From assembly GCF_015235415.1 (NCBI RefSeq), contig NZ_JADGLL010000013.1, positions 1 to 64,000 of the forward strand: a stretch of DNA of 64,000 nucleotides. Direction: 5' to 3'. The notes below the pieces were generated by a model, which was not told where the DNA came from, did not search any database, and was given only the letters and a program-made list of their open reading frames with translations. The position numbers and the translations under genes are program-made. Numbering within the stretch: position 1 is the first letter of the stretch; the number at the start of each line of letters is the position of its first letter. This stretch comes from Microbacterium paludicola (GTDB lineage Bacteria; Actinomycetota; Actinomycetes; Actinomycetales; Microbacteriaceae). This document shows positions 42,780-52,321 of the stretch, one piece after another.

Positions 42780-43892
42780 ATGGCTGAGCCGATCGAGGAC
42801 TTCTACGCAGTGATCCCCGCGGGAGGCGTCGGCTCCCGGCTCTGGCCGCTGTCCCGTGCCGAGGCGCCGAAGTTCCTTCACGACCTCACGGGGTCGGGCG
42901 TCTCGCTGCTGCGCAACACGTGGGATCGCCTGCTGCCGCTGACCGGACCGAACCGGATCGCCGTCGTCACCGGCAAGGCGCACGAGCATCGCGTCGAGGA
43001 CGAGCTGCCCGACATCCCCGAGGGCAACGTCTTCATCGAGTCGTCGCCGCGCGAGTCGGCCGCGGCGATCGGGCTGGCGGCGGCGATCCTGCAGCGACGC
43101 GAGCCGGACGTGATCATCGGATCCTTCGCGGCCGACCACCACATCTCCCGCCAGCGCGCGTTCGAGTTCGCGGTGCGCCAGTCGGTGGCGCTGGCGCGGG
43201 CCGGCTACATCTCGACCATCGGCATCGCACCGAGCGAGCCGTCCGTCGGATTCGGCTACATCCAGAAGGGCGACGAGATCGACGTCGAGGGCGCCCCGAT
43301 GGCGGCGATCGTCGAGCAGTTCGTCGAGAAGCCCGACCTCGACACGGCCCGCAAGTACTACGCCGATCGCAACTTCCTCTGGAACGCCGGCATGTTCATA
43401 TCCCGTGCCGACGTGCTGCTCGCCGAGCTCGCGGCGAACGAGCCGGAGCTGCATGCCGGGCTCCTCGAGATCGCCGAGGCGTGGGACACCGACCGCCGCG
43501 CCGAGGTCACCGACCGGATCTGGCCGGGGCTCAAGAAGATCGCGATCGACTACGCCGTCGCCGAGCCCGCGGCCGAGAAGGGCCGCCTCGCCGTTGTGCC
43601 CGGCCACTTCGACTGGGACGACGTCGGCGACTTCGCGAGCCTCGCCAAGCTGATCTCCGGCGGGCGTCCGGATCGCATGTCGATCCTCGGCCGGAACGAG
43701 ATGGTGCTCGCCGACGAGTCGACGGGGCTCGTCGTCTCGCAGACCAACCGTGTCATCGCCGTGGTCGGCGTGCAGGGACTCATCGTCGTCGACACCGAGG
43801 ACGCGCTGCTCGTCACCACCAGCGAGCACGCGCAGCGTGTGAAGAGCGTGGTCGGCACTCTGCAGTCGCGCGGCGACGACCGCGTGCTCTGA
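42780..43892 (+). CDS. manC: mannose-1-phosphate guanylyltransferase
   Basis: A 370-residue nucleotidyltransferase making GDP-mannose from GTP and mannose 1-phosphate. VIPAGGVGSRLWPLSRAEAPKF is the sugar-nucleotide signature (VIPAGGVGSRLWPLSR shown), FVEKPD holds the catalytic Lys, and NAGMFISRAD and PGHFDWDDVGDF are ManC segments. It lacks the C-terminal isomerase domain of longer ManC proteins. No ribosome site is visible. A weak TCCGCC/GGCGGA hairpin 15 bases past the stop may end the transcript. Confidence 0.93.
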   Translation: MAEPIEDFYAVIPAGGVGSRLWPLSRAEAPKFLHDLTGSGVSLLRNTWDRLLPLTGPNRIAVVTGKAHEHRVEDELPDIPEGNVFIESSPRESAAAIGLAAAILQRREPDVIIGSFAADHHISRQRAFEFAVRQSVALARAGYISTIGIAPSEPSVGFGYIQKGDEIDVEGAPMAAIVEQFVEKPDLDTARKYYADRNFLWNAGMFISRADVLLAELAANEPELHAGLLEIAEAWDTDRRAEVTDRIWPGLKKIAIDYAVAEPAAEKGRLAVVPGHFDWDDVGDFASLAKLISGGRPDRMSILGRNEMVLADESTGLVVSQTNRVIAVVGVQGLIVVDTEDALLVTTSEHAQRVKSVVGTLQSRGDDRVL

Positions 43893-44087
43893 GCCCGCGG
43901 CGGACTTCCGCCCTGCGAGGCGGATGGCATCCCTCTGAGACGGGTTTGTAACTATCGCGTTTCAGCGGTGCCCTCCGTGCAATATGCGCGGTTGTCGTTC
44001 TGTACCGTGTGCGTATCGCCCCGCACCCTAACGGGGTCGCGCACGCCCCGCTCAACGCCGGGCCGAAGCTCTTTCATGGAGGACAGT

Positions 44088-45209
44088 GTGATCAGGACCA
44101 CCCGGAAGGCCGCGCTCGCCGGTCTCGCGATCGTCTCGTCGGCGATCCTTCTCGCCGGCTGCGGCACCGCCCCGGAGGAGGAGCCCGCCGGCAGCGGCTC
44201 GGGTGCACCCGAGCCCGCCGACGACTTCATCCCCTGCCTCATCTCGGACGAGGGCGGCTGGAACGACCGCTCGTTCAACCAGTCCGCCAAGGAGGGCATG
44301 GACCGCGCCGCCGAGGAGCTGGACATCGAGGCCCAGGAGATGGAGTCGACGACCGCGAACGACTACGCGCCGAACCTCGAGACGCTCGTCTCGAACGGCT
44401 GCAGCCTGATCATCTCGGTCGGCTTCAACCTCGCGGCCGCCACGGTCGAGTCGGCCCTCGCCAACCCCGACGTCGAGTACGCGATCATCGACGACTACGC
44501 CGACCTCGAGTTCGACGGCGAGACGGACGCGCCGAACATCAAGCCCCTCGTCTTCAACACGGCGGAGGCCGCCTACCTCGGCGGCTACGCCGCGGCGGCC
44601 TGGTCGGCGCAGGCCGGCGGCAACAAGGTCGGCACCTTCGGCGGCGGCGAGATCCCCTCGGTGAAGGTCTTCATGGACGGCTTCCAGCTGGGCGTCGAGA
44701 AGTACAACGAGGACAAGGGCGCCGAGGTCGGCGTCGTCGGCTGGGACGTCGAGGCGCAGAAGGGCTCGTTCACGGGCGGCTTCGAGGCCAACGACGTCGC
44801 TCGCCAGACCGCGCAGGGCATCCTCGACCAGGGTGTCGACGTGATCCTTCCCGTCGGCGGCCCGATCTACACCAGCGCCGCGGCCGCGATCCGCGACGGT
44901 GGAGCGGACGTCAAGCTCCTCGGCGTCGACAGCGACCTCGCCGTCAAGGACCCGGAGCTCGCCGACCTGACGCTCGTGTCGATCCTGAAGGCGATCGACC
45001 AGGCGGTGTTCGACACCACCGTCGCCGCCGCCGGTGGCGAGTTCGACGTCACGCCGTACGTCGGCACGCTGGAGAACGAGGGCGTCGCGCTCTCGAGCTT
45101 CCACGACTTCGAGGCCGAGCTGCCCGAGGGCACGCTCGACGAGATCGCCGCGCTGCAGGAGCAGATCGTCGCCGGCGAGATCACCGTCGAGTCGCCGAAC
45201 TCCCCGTAA
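44088..45209 (+). CDS. BMP-family nucleoside ABC transporter substrate-binding lipoprotein
   Basis: A 373-residue lipoprotein. Basic N-terminus and hydrophobic stretch end in LLAGC (Cys near 25). CLISDEGGWNDRSFNQSAKEG is the BMP/PnrA signature (SDEGGWNDRSFNQSA), and GGPIYTSAAAAI and GVDSDL line the ligand pocket. The family binds purine and pyrimidine nucleosides. GTG start with GGAGGA 5 bases upstream. The transporter genes and three nucleoside-salvage enzymes follow, which makes the substrate assignment strong. Confidence 0.92.
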   Translation: MIRTTRKAALAGLAIVSSAILLAGCGTAPEEEPAGSGSGAPEPADDFIPCLISDEGGWNDRSFNQSAKEGMDRAAEELDIEAQEMESTTANDYAPNLETLVSNGCSLIISVGFNLAAATVESALANPDVEYAIIDDYADLEFDGETDAPNIKPLVFNTAEAAYLGGYAAAAWSAQAGGNKVGTFGGGEIPSVKVFMDGFQLGVEKYNEDKGAEVGVVGWDVEAQKGSFTGGFEANDVARQTAQGILDQGVDVILPVGGPIYTSAAAAIRDGGADVKLLGVDSDLAVKDPELADLTLVSILKAIDQAVFDTTVAAAGGEFDVTPYVGTLENEGVALSSFHDFEAELPEGTLDEIAALQEQIVAGEITVESPNSP

Positions 45210-45222
45210 TCCGCAGGTGCGA

Positions 45223-45259
45223 CGAGGGCGATCGGGCCGCCACGGTCCGGTCGCCCTCG
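45223..45259 (+). terminator. hairpin between the BMP lipoprotein and ATPase genes
   Basis: CGAGGGCGA and TCGCCCTCG form a 9-bp outer stem with further inner pairing. In this position it is likely a partial terminator or mRNA stabiliser giving more lipoprotein than ATPase (inference). Confidence 0.55.
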
Positions 45260-45310
45260 TGCTGTGCCTGCTTCCGTTTCCCATCCAGACCCGCACGGTA
45301 GGGTGCCCAC

Positions 45311-46855
45311 ATGAAGCTCGAGCTCCGCGGAATCACCAAGCGATTCGGCAGCCTCGTCGCAAACGACCACATCGACCTGACCGTCGAACCGGGTGAGATC
45401 CACGCGCTTCTCGGCGAGAACGGCGCCGGCAAGTCGACGCTGATGAACGTCCTGTACGGCCTCTATCAGGCCGACGAGGGCGAGATCCTCCTCGACGACC
45501 AGCCGCAGCGCTTCCGCGGCCCCGGCGACGCGATGGCCGCCGGCATCGGCATGGTGCACCAGCACTTCATGCTGGTGCCGGTCTTCACCGTCGCCGAGAA
45601 CGTCGCGCTCGGTCACGAGTCGACGCGCCTCGGCCGGCTCGACCTCGACGCCGCGCGTGCGCGCGTGCGCGAGATCGCCGACCGCTTCGGCTTCGACGTC
45701 GACCCGGATGCGCTCGTCGAGGACCTGCCGGTGGGCGTGCAGCAGCGCGTCGAGATCATCAAGGCGCTCGCGCGCGACGCCGAGGTGCTTGTGTTCGACG
45801 AGCCGACGGCCGTGCTGACGCCGCAGGAGACGGACGAGCTGATGGCGATGATGCGCCAGCTGCGCGACGGCGGCACGGGCATCGTCTTCATCACCCACAA
45901 GCTGCGCGAGGTGCGCGAGGTCGCCGACCGCATCACCGTCATCCGCCGCGGCACGGTCGTCGGCGAGGCGTCCCCGCAGTCGACGAACGCCGAGCTCGCA
46001 GCCCTCATGGTCGGCCGCGCGGTCGAGCTCACGGTGCACAAGGGCCCCGCCTCGCCCGGCGAGGGCGGGCTCGAGGTGCGCGATCTGCACGTGCGCACCG
46101 CCTCCGGCGCGGTGGTCGTCGACGACGTGAGCTTCGACGTGCGGCCAGGGGAGATCCTCGCGATCGCCGGCGTGCAGGGGAACGGCCAGACCGAGCTCAC
46201 CGAGGCCCTCATGGGGCTCCAGTCCCACGTGACCGGATCGATCACGCTCGACGGCCGCCAGCTCGTCGGCGAGGGGGTCAAGGACATCCTCGACGCGGGC
46301 GTCGGCTTCGTCCCCGAGGACCGCAAGGTCGACGGCCTCGTCGGCGGCATGTCGATCGCCGAGAACCTCGTGCTCGACCGCTCGTCGTCGCCGGAGTTCG
46401 TCAGGGCCGGCACACTGATGCGCCGCGCGCTCGACGGATTCGCGCGCGATCGGATCGAGGAGTTCGACATCCGCGCCCAGGGACCGCTGACCCCCGCGGG
46501 CACGCTGTCCGGCGGAAACCAGCAGAAGGTGGTCGTCGCTCGCGAGATGAGCCGCGAGCTGAGTCTGCTGCTCGCCTCCCAGCCCACCCGCGGCGTCGAC
46601 GTCGGATCCATCGAGTTCATCCACTCCCGGATCGTCGCCGCGCGCGACGCGGGAGTGGCGGTGATCGTGGTGTCGACCGAGCTCGACGAGGTCACGGCGC
46701 TCGCCGATCGGATCGCGGTGATGTACCGGGGCAGGATCGTCGGCATCGTCCCGGCAGACACACCGCGCGACACACTCGGCCTGATGATGGCCGGCGCACA
46801 GGAGAACGAGAACGCCGCAGGCGACGCACTGCGCGAGCGGAGCGAGTCGAAGTGA
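45311..46855 (+). CDS. nucleoside ABC transporter ATPase (two tandem ABC domains)
   Basis: A 514-residue RbsA/NupO-like protein with two ABC modules. The first has Walker A GENGAGKSTLMNVLYG, MVHQHFMLVPVFTVAENV and DEPTAVLTPQE; the second has GVQGNGQTELTEALMG as a degenerate Walker A, PEDRKVDGL, LSGGNQQKVVVARE and SQPTRGVDVGSIEFIH. It powers the two permeases downstream. Its last residues (LRERSESK) derive from a dispersed DNA repeat. Its stop overlaps the next GTG start by 4 bases. Confidence 0.94.
   Translation: MKLELRGITKRFGSLVANDHIDLTVEPGEIHALLGENGAGKSTLMNVLYGLYQADEGEILLDDQPQRFRGPGDAMAAGIGMVHQHFMLVPVFTVAENVALGHESTRLGRLDLDAARARVREIADRFGFDVDPDALVEDLPVGVQQRVEIIKALARDAEVLVFDEPTAVLTPQETDELMAMMRQLRDGGTGIVFITHKLREVREVADRITVIRRGTVVGEASPQSTNAELAALMVGRAVELTVHKGPASPGEGGLEVRDLHVRTASGAVVVDDVSFDVRPGEILAIAGVQGNGQTELTEALMGLQSHVTGSITLDGRQLVGEGVKDILDAGVGFVPEDRKVDGLVGGMSIAENLVLDRSSSPEFVRAGTLMRRALDGFARDRIEEFDIRAQGPLTPAGTLSGGNQQKVVVAREMSRELSLLLASQPTRGVDVGSIEFIHSRIVAARDAGVAVIVVSTELDEVTALADRIAVMYRGRIVGIVPADTPRDTLGLMMAGAQENENAAGDALRERSESK
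46832..46852. repeat. GAGCGGAGCGAGTCGAA-type repeat forming the end of a coding region
   Basis: CGCGAGCGGAGCGAGTCGAA matches the core of the repeat at 25356 (GAGCGGAGCGAAGCGGAGTC). Here it is in frame and supplies the last codons of the ATPase and the start of the next gene. Confidence 0.5.
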
Positions 46856-48114
46856 GCGAGACCCTTCCGGCGCCCCAGGCGCCACAGCCCCACACCGCGG
46901 CCGAGGCGCCGAGGTCGAACACGGTCCTCCGCGAGATCCTGCGCGGCAGCGTCGTCACGACGGTGCTCGCGCTCGTCGCGGCGTTCGTCGTCGGCGGCAT
47001 CCTCATCGCGGTGACGGACGAGGACGTGGCCGAGTCGGCCGGGTACTTCTTCGCGCGGCCCGGCGACACGCTCGCCGCGATCTGGTCCGCCGTCGCCGGC
47101 GGCTACGAGGCGCTGTTCCGCGGCGCGATCTTCAACACCCGCGCGGACGACTTCGTCGGCGGCATCCGCTCGCTCACGAACTCGCTGGGCGCCGCCGCCC
47201 CGCTGATCGCCGCCGGGCTCGGCGTCGCGGTCGCGTTCCGCGTCGGCCTGTTCAACATCGGCGCCCAGGGCCAGATCGTCTTCGGCGTCGCGTTCACCGC
47301 GCTGATGACGTTCCGCCTCGACCTGCCGCTCGCGCTGCAGCTTCCCATCACGCTGCTCGGCGGCATCATCGGCGGCGCGATCTGGGCCGGCATCGCGGGA
47401 GTGCTCAAGGCGCGCACCGGTGCACACGAGGTGATCCTCACGATCATGCTCAACTACGTCGGCGTGCTGTTCGTCGAGTGGATGGTCAGCACGCAGGGAG
47501 TGCTGCAGAAGGCCGGCACCACGCAGCCGATCTCGAACCCCACTCCGTCCGGCGCCGTCTTCCCCGATCTCGGGCCGGCCTTCCCGAACCTCGACCTCGG
47601 CTTCCTGTTCGTCATCCTCGCGACCGTGTTCGTGTGGTGGCTGCTCGAGCACTCGAGCCTGGGCCTGCGGATGCGGGCGGTGGGGGAGAACCCGCACGCG
47701 GCGCGCGCGGCGGGCATCTCGGTGCCGCGCATCTACATCTACGCGATGCTGTTCGCCGGCGGCCTCGCCGGTCTCGCCGGCATGAACCAGGTGCAGGGCG
47801 CCGTGACCAGCGGCTTCAACCAGCACATCGACGCGGGCTTCGGCTTCGACGCGATCACCGTCGCGCTGCTCGGCCGCAGCCGCGCGTGGGGCACGTTCGC
47901 GGCGGGCCTGCTGTTCGGCGCGCTGAAGGCGGGCGCGTACCAGATGCAGGCGGCCGGCATCCCCGTCGACTTCGTGCTCGTTGTGCAGGCGCTCGTTGTG
48001 CTGTTCGTCGCCGCGCCGCCGCTGGTGCGGACGATCTTCTTCCTGCCGAAGGACGACGCGGAGAAGAGCGCCAAGGCGCGAGCCAAGGCCCTGCGGAAGG
48101 CGGTGGCCCAGTGA
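46852..48114 (+). CDS. nucleoside ABC transporter permease 1
   Basis: A 420-residue permease with about nine helices. ESLTNSLG-type segment GIRSLTNSLGAAAPLIAAGLG, FNIGAQGQIVFGV, and MRAVGENPHAARAAGISVPR as the ATPase-contact loop match NupP/YufP proteins. The N-terminal 25 residues are hydrophilic and the C-terminus is Lys/Ala-rich. Its GTG start overlaps the previous stop (GTGA), and its stop overlaps the next start the same way. Confidence 0.92.
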   Translation: MSETLPAPQAPQPHTAAEAPRSNTVLREILRGSVVTTVLALVAAFVVGGILIAVTDEDVAESAGYFFARPGDTLAAIWSAVAGGYEALFRGAIFNTRADDFVGGIRSLTNSLGAAAPLIAAGLGVAVAFRVGLFNIGAQGQIVFGVAFTALMTFRLDLPLALQLPITLLGGIIGGAIWAGIAGVLKARTGAHEVILTIMLNYVGVLFVEWMVSTQGVLQKAGTTQPISNPTPSGAVFPDLGPAFPNLDLGFLFVILATVFVWWLLEHSSLGLRMRAVGENPHAARAAGISVPRIYIYAMLFAGGLAGLAGMNQVQGAVTSGFNQHIDAGFGFDAITVALLGRSRAWGTFAAGLLFGALKAGAYQMQAAGIPVDFVLVVQALVVLFVAAPPLVRTIFFLPKDDAEKSAKARAKALRKAVAQ

Positions 48115-49388
48115 GTGCCGTGACCACGATCCCCGAGAGCGCCGCGACCGCCGCGGTGAGCGTGCGGCATCCGAAGGTGCCCGTCACCCTCGGCATCGCG
48201 ACGGCTCTGCTCACGGCGCTGTTCCTGTTCGGCGCACGCGACGGCGTGACCACGTTCCGCCTGAGCGGCGGCGAGGCGCTGCTCGCCCTCGGCGACGTGA
48301 GCGTTCCCGCCGGGCCCACGGTCTGGGTCGTCGTGGTGCTCCTGCTCGCGCTCACGGCATACGCGTCCGTGCAGGCGTGGCGCTACCGGACGCCCCGCGT
48401 CTGGGTCGCGCTCGCCTTCGGCGTGCTCGCGCTGTTCGCGTTCCTCACCTGGGCCGGCGCGGGCGGGCTCGTGCCCGTCGTGAGCCTGCTGGCGGGTGCG
48501 CTCTCGATCTCGGTGCCGATCGTGTTCGGCGCCATGGGCGGCGTGATCGGCGAGCGCGTGGGCGTCGTCAACGTCGCGATCGAGGGTCAGCTGCTGCTCG
48601 GCGCGTTCAGCGCCGCCGTGCTCGGCAGCCTCACCGGCAACCCCTACGTGGGACTCATCGGCGCCATGATCGGCGGCGTGCTCGTCTCGCTGGTGCTCGC
48701 TGTGTTCGCGATCAAGTACCTTGTCGAGCAGGTCATCGTCGGCGTCGTGCTGAACGTCCTCGTGATGGGCCTGACCGGCTTCCTCTACGGCATCCTGCTG
48801 GTGCCGAATGAGGAGCTGCTGAACCGCCCCGCGACGTTCCCGCGCCTGCCGATCCCCGGCCTGGTGGAGATCCCCGTGCTCGGGCCGGTGCTGTTCAACC
48901 AGCCGTTCATCGTGTACCTGATGTTCATCACGGTCGCCCTCGTCGCGTGGGGCCTGTACCGCACGCGCTGGGGACTGCGCCTGCGCGCGGTCGGCGAGCA
49001 CCCGCAGGCCGCCGACACCGTCGGCATCAAGGTCAACGCGACGCGGTTCTGGAACGTCAGCCTCGCGGGCGTCATCGCCGGTGCCGGCGGCGCGTACTTC
49101 ACGCTGGTGTCGGTGCCGCAGTTCGGCGAGGACATGACCGACGGCCTCGGCTTCATTGCGCTCGCGGCCGTCATCTTCGGCCGGTGGGACCCGATCCGCG
49201 CGGCGCTGGCGGCCCTGCTGTTCGGCTTCGCCACCAACCTCCAGAACCTGCTCACCGTGCTGGGATCACCGATCCCCGGCCAGTTCATGCAGATGCTCCC
49301 GTACGTCGTGACGATCCTCGCGGTCGCGGGCTTCGTCGGACAGTCGCGGGGCCCCGCCGCCGCGGGCAAGCCGTATATCAAGGGATGA
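48111..49388 (+). CDS. nucleoside ABC transporter permease 2
   Basis: A 425-residue permease. Two or three extra N-terminal helices (about residues 25-120) precede the conserved core: VFGAMGGVIGERVGVVNVAIEG, LRAVGEHPQAADTVGIKVN (coupling loop) and DGLGFIALAAVIFGRWDP, as in NupQ/YufQ. GTG start with GTGA overlap to the first permease. It is followed by cdd after 1 base. Confidence 0.92.
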   Translation: MSAVTTIPESAATAAVSVRHPKVPVTLGIATALLTALFLFGARDGVTTFRLSGGEALLALGDVSVPAGPTVWVVVVLLLALTAYASVQAWRYRTPRVWVALAFGVLALFAFLTWAGAGGLVPVVSLLAGALSISVPIVFGAMGGVIGERVGVVNVAIEGQLLLGAFSAAVLGSLTGNPYVGLIGAMIGGVLVSLVLAVFAIKYLVEQVIVGVVLNVLVMGLTGFLYGILLVPNEELLNRPATFPRLPIPGLVEIPVLGPVLFNQPFIVYLMFITVALVAWGLYRTRWGLRLRAVGEHPQAADTVGIKVNATRFWNVSLAGVIAGAGGAYFTLVSVPQFGEDMTDGLGFIALAAVIFGRWDPIRAALAALLFGFATNLQNLLTVLGSPIPGQFMQMLPYVVTILAVAGFVGQSRGPAAAGKPYIKG

Positions 49389-49389
49389 G

Positions 49390-49812
49390 ATGACAGACGC
49401 CACCGCGTGGTCGGGCGACATCGACTGGGACGAGCTCCGCGCCGTCGCCACCGAGGCCATGCACCACGCCTACGCCCCCTATTCGCGCTACAAGGTCGGC
49501 GCCGCCGCGATCGCGTCGGACGGCCGGATCGTGTCCGGCTGCAACGTGGAGAACGCCGCGTACGGCGTGACGCTGTGCGCCGAGTGCGGGCTCGTGTCCG
49601 AGCTCCACCGCAGCGGCGGCGGCCAGCTCGTCGCCTTCGTGTGCGTTGACGGCACGGGCGCGACGATCATGCCCTGCGGCCGGTGCCGCCAGCTGCTGTT
49701 CGAGCACGCGGTCCCCGGCATGCTGCTCGAGACCGTCTCGGGCATCCGCACGATCGACGAGGTGCTGCCGGATGCCTTCGGGCCCCGCGACCTCGAGGAG
49801 GCAGGACGATGA
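49390..49812 (+). CDS. cdd: cytidine deaminase
   Basis: A 140-residue zinc enzyme deaminating cytidine and deoxycytidine. APYSRYKVGAAAIASDGRI, the zinc-Cys and catalytic Glu in LCAECGLVSEL, and MPCGRCRQLLFE are all present. It starts one base after the permease stop and overlaps deoA by 4 bases (ATGA), placing it firmly in the nucleoside operon. Confidence 0.96.
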   Translation: MTDATAWSGDIDWDELRAVATEAMHHAYAPYSRYKVGAAAIASDGRIVSGCNVENAAYGVTLCAECGLVSELHRSGGGQLVAFVCVDGTGATIMPCGRCRQLLFEHAVPGMLLETVSGIRTIDEVLPDAFGPRDLEEAGR

Positions 49813-51128
49813 GCGACACCCTCACCGGGACGGCGGCGGTCGAGCCCTTCGACGCGGTCGACGTCATCCGCGCGAAGCGCGACGGCGGCCGGGTCGACGA
49901 GGACGCTCTGCGCTGGATGATCGACGCGTTCACGCGCGGCTACGTGGCCGACTCGCAGATGGCCGCGTTCGCGATGGCCGTGCTGCTCAACGGCATGGAC
50001 CGCGACGAGATCCGCGTGATGACCGATGCGATGATCGCGTCGGGGGAGCGGATGAGCTTCGCCGGGCTGGGCAAGCCGACGGTCGACAAGCACTCCACCG
50101 GCGGTGTGGGCGACAAGATCACCCTGCCGCTGGCACCGCTGGTGGCGGCGTTCGGCGTCGCCGTGCCGCAGCTCTCGGGCCGCGGCCTCGGCCACACGGG
50201 AGGCACGCTCGACAAGCTCGAGTCGATCCCCGGGTGGCGCGCGGCGCTCACGAACGACGAGATGACCGCGCAGCTGCGCGACATCGGCGCGGTGATCTGC
50301 GCCGCCGGCTCGGGCCTCGCGCCCGCCGACAAGCGCCTGTACGCGCTGCGCGACGTGACCGGCACGGTCGAGGCGATCCCGCTGATCGCGTCGAGCATCA
50401 TGTCGAAGAAGATCGCCGAGGGCACGGACGCGCTCGTGCTCGACGTGAAGTTCGGATCCGGCGCATTCATGAAGGACTTCGACCGGGCGCGTGAGCTCGC
50501 CCGCACGATGGTGGAGCTCGGCACCGACTCGGGCGTGCGCACCACGGCGCTGCTGACCGACATGAACACGCCGCTCGGGCTCGCGATCGGCAACGCCAAC
50601 GAGGTGCGCGAGTCGGTCGAGGTGCTCGCCGGTGGCGGCCCCGCCGACGTGGTCGAGCTGACCGTGGCGCTCGCGCGCGAGATGCTCGCCCTCGCGGGTC
50701 AGCCGGACGCCGACGTGGCGGCCGCGCTGCGCGACGGCCGCGCGATGGACGCGTGGCGCCGGATGATCCAGGCGCAGGACGGCGATCCGGATGCCGCGCT
50801 TCCCGTGCCGAACGAGACGCACACGGTGGTGGCGCCGCGCGACGGGTACGTCACCCGCCTCGACGCCTACGGCTTCGGCGTCGCCGCGTGGCGCCTGGGC
50901 GCCGGCCGCGCCCGCGCCGAGGATCCGGTGCTTCACTCGGCGGGGATCGACCTTCACGCCAAGCCCGGCGACCGCGTCGCCGCGGGCCAGCCGCTGTTCA
51001 CCCTGGGCGGGCCGGACGACAGCCGCTTCACCCGCGCCCTCGACGCGCTCGACGGCGCGTGGGAGCTCGGCGACGCCGCGCCCGAGGGCACTCCGCTTGT
51101 GCGCGAGCGCATCGCGGCCACATCCTGA
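49809..51128 (+). CDS. deoA: thymidine phosphorylase
   Basis: A 439-residue pyrimidine-nucleoside phosphorylase. DKHSTGGVGDKITLPLAPLVA is the phosphate-binding signature (DKHSTGGVGDKITL), SGRGLGHTGGTLDKLES follows, and SSIMSKKIAEGTDALVLDVK completes the active site. It releases thymine or uracil and (deoxy)ribose 1-phosphate. It overlaps cdd by 4 bases. Confidence 0.96.
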   Translation: MSDTLTGTAAVEPFDAVDVIRAKRDGGRVDEDALRWMIDAFTRGYVADSQMAAFAMAVLLNGMDRDEIRVMTDAMIASGERMSFAGLGKPTVDKHSTGGVGDKITLPLAPLVAAFGVAVPQLSGRGLGHTGGTLDKLESIPGWRAALTNDEMTAQLRDIGAVICAAGSGLAPADKRLYALRDVTGTVEAIPLIASSIMSKKIAEGTDALVLDVKFGSGAFMKDFDRARELARTMVELGTDSGVRTTALLTDMNTPLGLAIGNANEVRESVEVLAGGGPADVVELTVALAREMLALAGQPDADVAAALRDGRAMDAWRRMIQAQDGDPDAALPVPNETHTVVAPRDGYVTRLDAYGFGVAAWRLGAGRARAEDPVLHSAGIDLHAKPGDRVAAGQPLFTLGGPDDSRFTRALDALDGAWELGDAAPEGTPLVRERIAATS

Positions 51129-51204
51129 ACACCGACGGTCCCCGAGGGGGCTCTCGACTCGCCGCCGGCTCGCCGGGGCGGACACCGACCGCGAGGAGCG
51201 CACA

Positions 51205-52311
51205 ATGATCGATCCGTTCGGAGACGCCCGCGTGGAGGGCGTGTCGATCCGCAGCCTGCCGAAGGTGTCGCTGCACGACCACCTCGACGGCGGCCTGCGG
51301 CCCGACACGATCGTCGAGCTCGCCGACGCGGCGGGAATCGATCTGCCCGAGACCGACCCGACGCGGCTCGCCGCCTGGTTCGGGCGGCAGAGCGAGGCCG
51401 GCTCGCTCGAGAAGTACCTCGAGACGTTCGCCGTCACGACCGCCGTCATGCAGACCCGCGAGGGCCTCACGCGCGTGGCGCGCGAGTTCGTCGAGGATCT
51501 CGCGGAGGACGGCGTGATCTACGGCGAGGTGCGCTGGGCGCCCGAGCAGCACCTGCAGGGCGGGCTGACCCTCGAGGAGGCCGTCGAGGCCGTCCAGGAG
51601 GGCATCGAGGAGGGCGAGGACGCCGCGGATGACGCCGGCCGCAGCATCCGGGTGGGGCAGCTGCTGACCGCGCTGCGCCACAACGGCCGGTCGGCGGACA
51701 TCGCCCGCCTCGCCGTGGACTTCCGCGACGAGGGCGTCGTCGGCTTCGACCTCGCCGGCCCCGAGGAGGGTTTCCCGGCCTCCGGCCATCGCGAGGCGAT
51801 CGACATCGTCAGCGGGGCGTTCCTGCCGACGACCATCCACGCGGGGGAGGGAGCGGGCCTCGACTCGATCCGCTCCGCGCTGCTCGACGGCCGCGCCCTG
51901 CGGCTCGGCCACGGCGTCCGCATCGCCGAGGACCTGGATGTCGTCGCCCGCGAGGGCGAGGAGGTGCGCGTGCGCTTCGGCGACCTCGCGCGCTGGGTGC
52001 GCGACCGCGAGATCCCGCTCGAGCTGTCGCCGTCGTCGAACCTGCAGACCGGCGCCATCGCGGCGTGGGGGAAGCAGCTCGACGACCACCCGTTCGACCT
52101 GCTGTACCAGCTCGGCTTCGCCGTGACGGTCAACACCGACAACCGCCTGATGAGCCGCACCTCGCTGACGCGCGAGCTCGCCCAGCTCGTCGCCGCCTTC
52201 GGCTACGGCCTCGACGACCTCGAGACCTTCCAGCTGAACGCCGCGGCGGCGGCCTTCCTGCCCATCGAGGAGCGCGAGGAGCTCATCGAGCTCATCGGCG
52301 AGGGTTTCTGA
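51205..52311 (+). CDS. add: adenosine deaminase
   Basis: A 368-residue metal-dependent amidohydrolase-fold deaminase converting adenosine to inosine. HDHLDGGLRPDTIVELA gives the HxH zinc pair, TIHAGEGAGLDSIRSAL the third His and catalytic Glu, and VNTDNRLMSRTSLTRE the Asp pair region. The ATG follows GCGAGGAG. It is the last gene of the operon, 76 bases after deoA; the gap shows no strong hairpin. Confidence 0.94.
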   Translation: MIDPFGDARVEGVSIRSLPKVSLHDHLDGGLRPDTIVELADAAGIDLPETDPTRLAAWFGRQSEAGSLEKYLETFAVTTAVMQTREGLTRVAREFVEDLAEDGVIYGEVRWAPEQHLQGGLTLEEAVEAVQEGIEEGEDAADDAGRSIRVGQLLTALRHNGRSADIARLAVDFRDEGVVGFDLAGPEEGFPASGHREAIDIVSGAFLPTTIHAGEGAGLDSIRSALLDGRALRLGHGVRIAEDLDVVAREGEEVRVRFGDLARWVRDREIPLELSPSSNLQTGAIAAWGKQLDDHPFDLLYQLGFAVTVNTDNRLMSRTSLTRELAQLVAAFGYGLDDLETFQLNAAAAAFLPIEEREELIELIGEGF

Positions 52312-52321
52312 TTCTTCGCGG

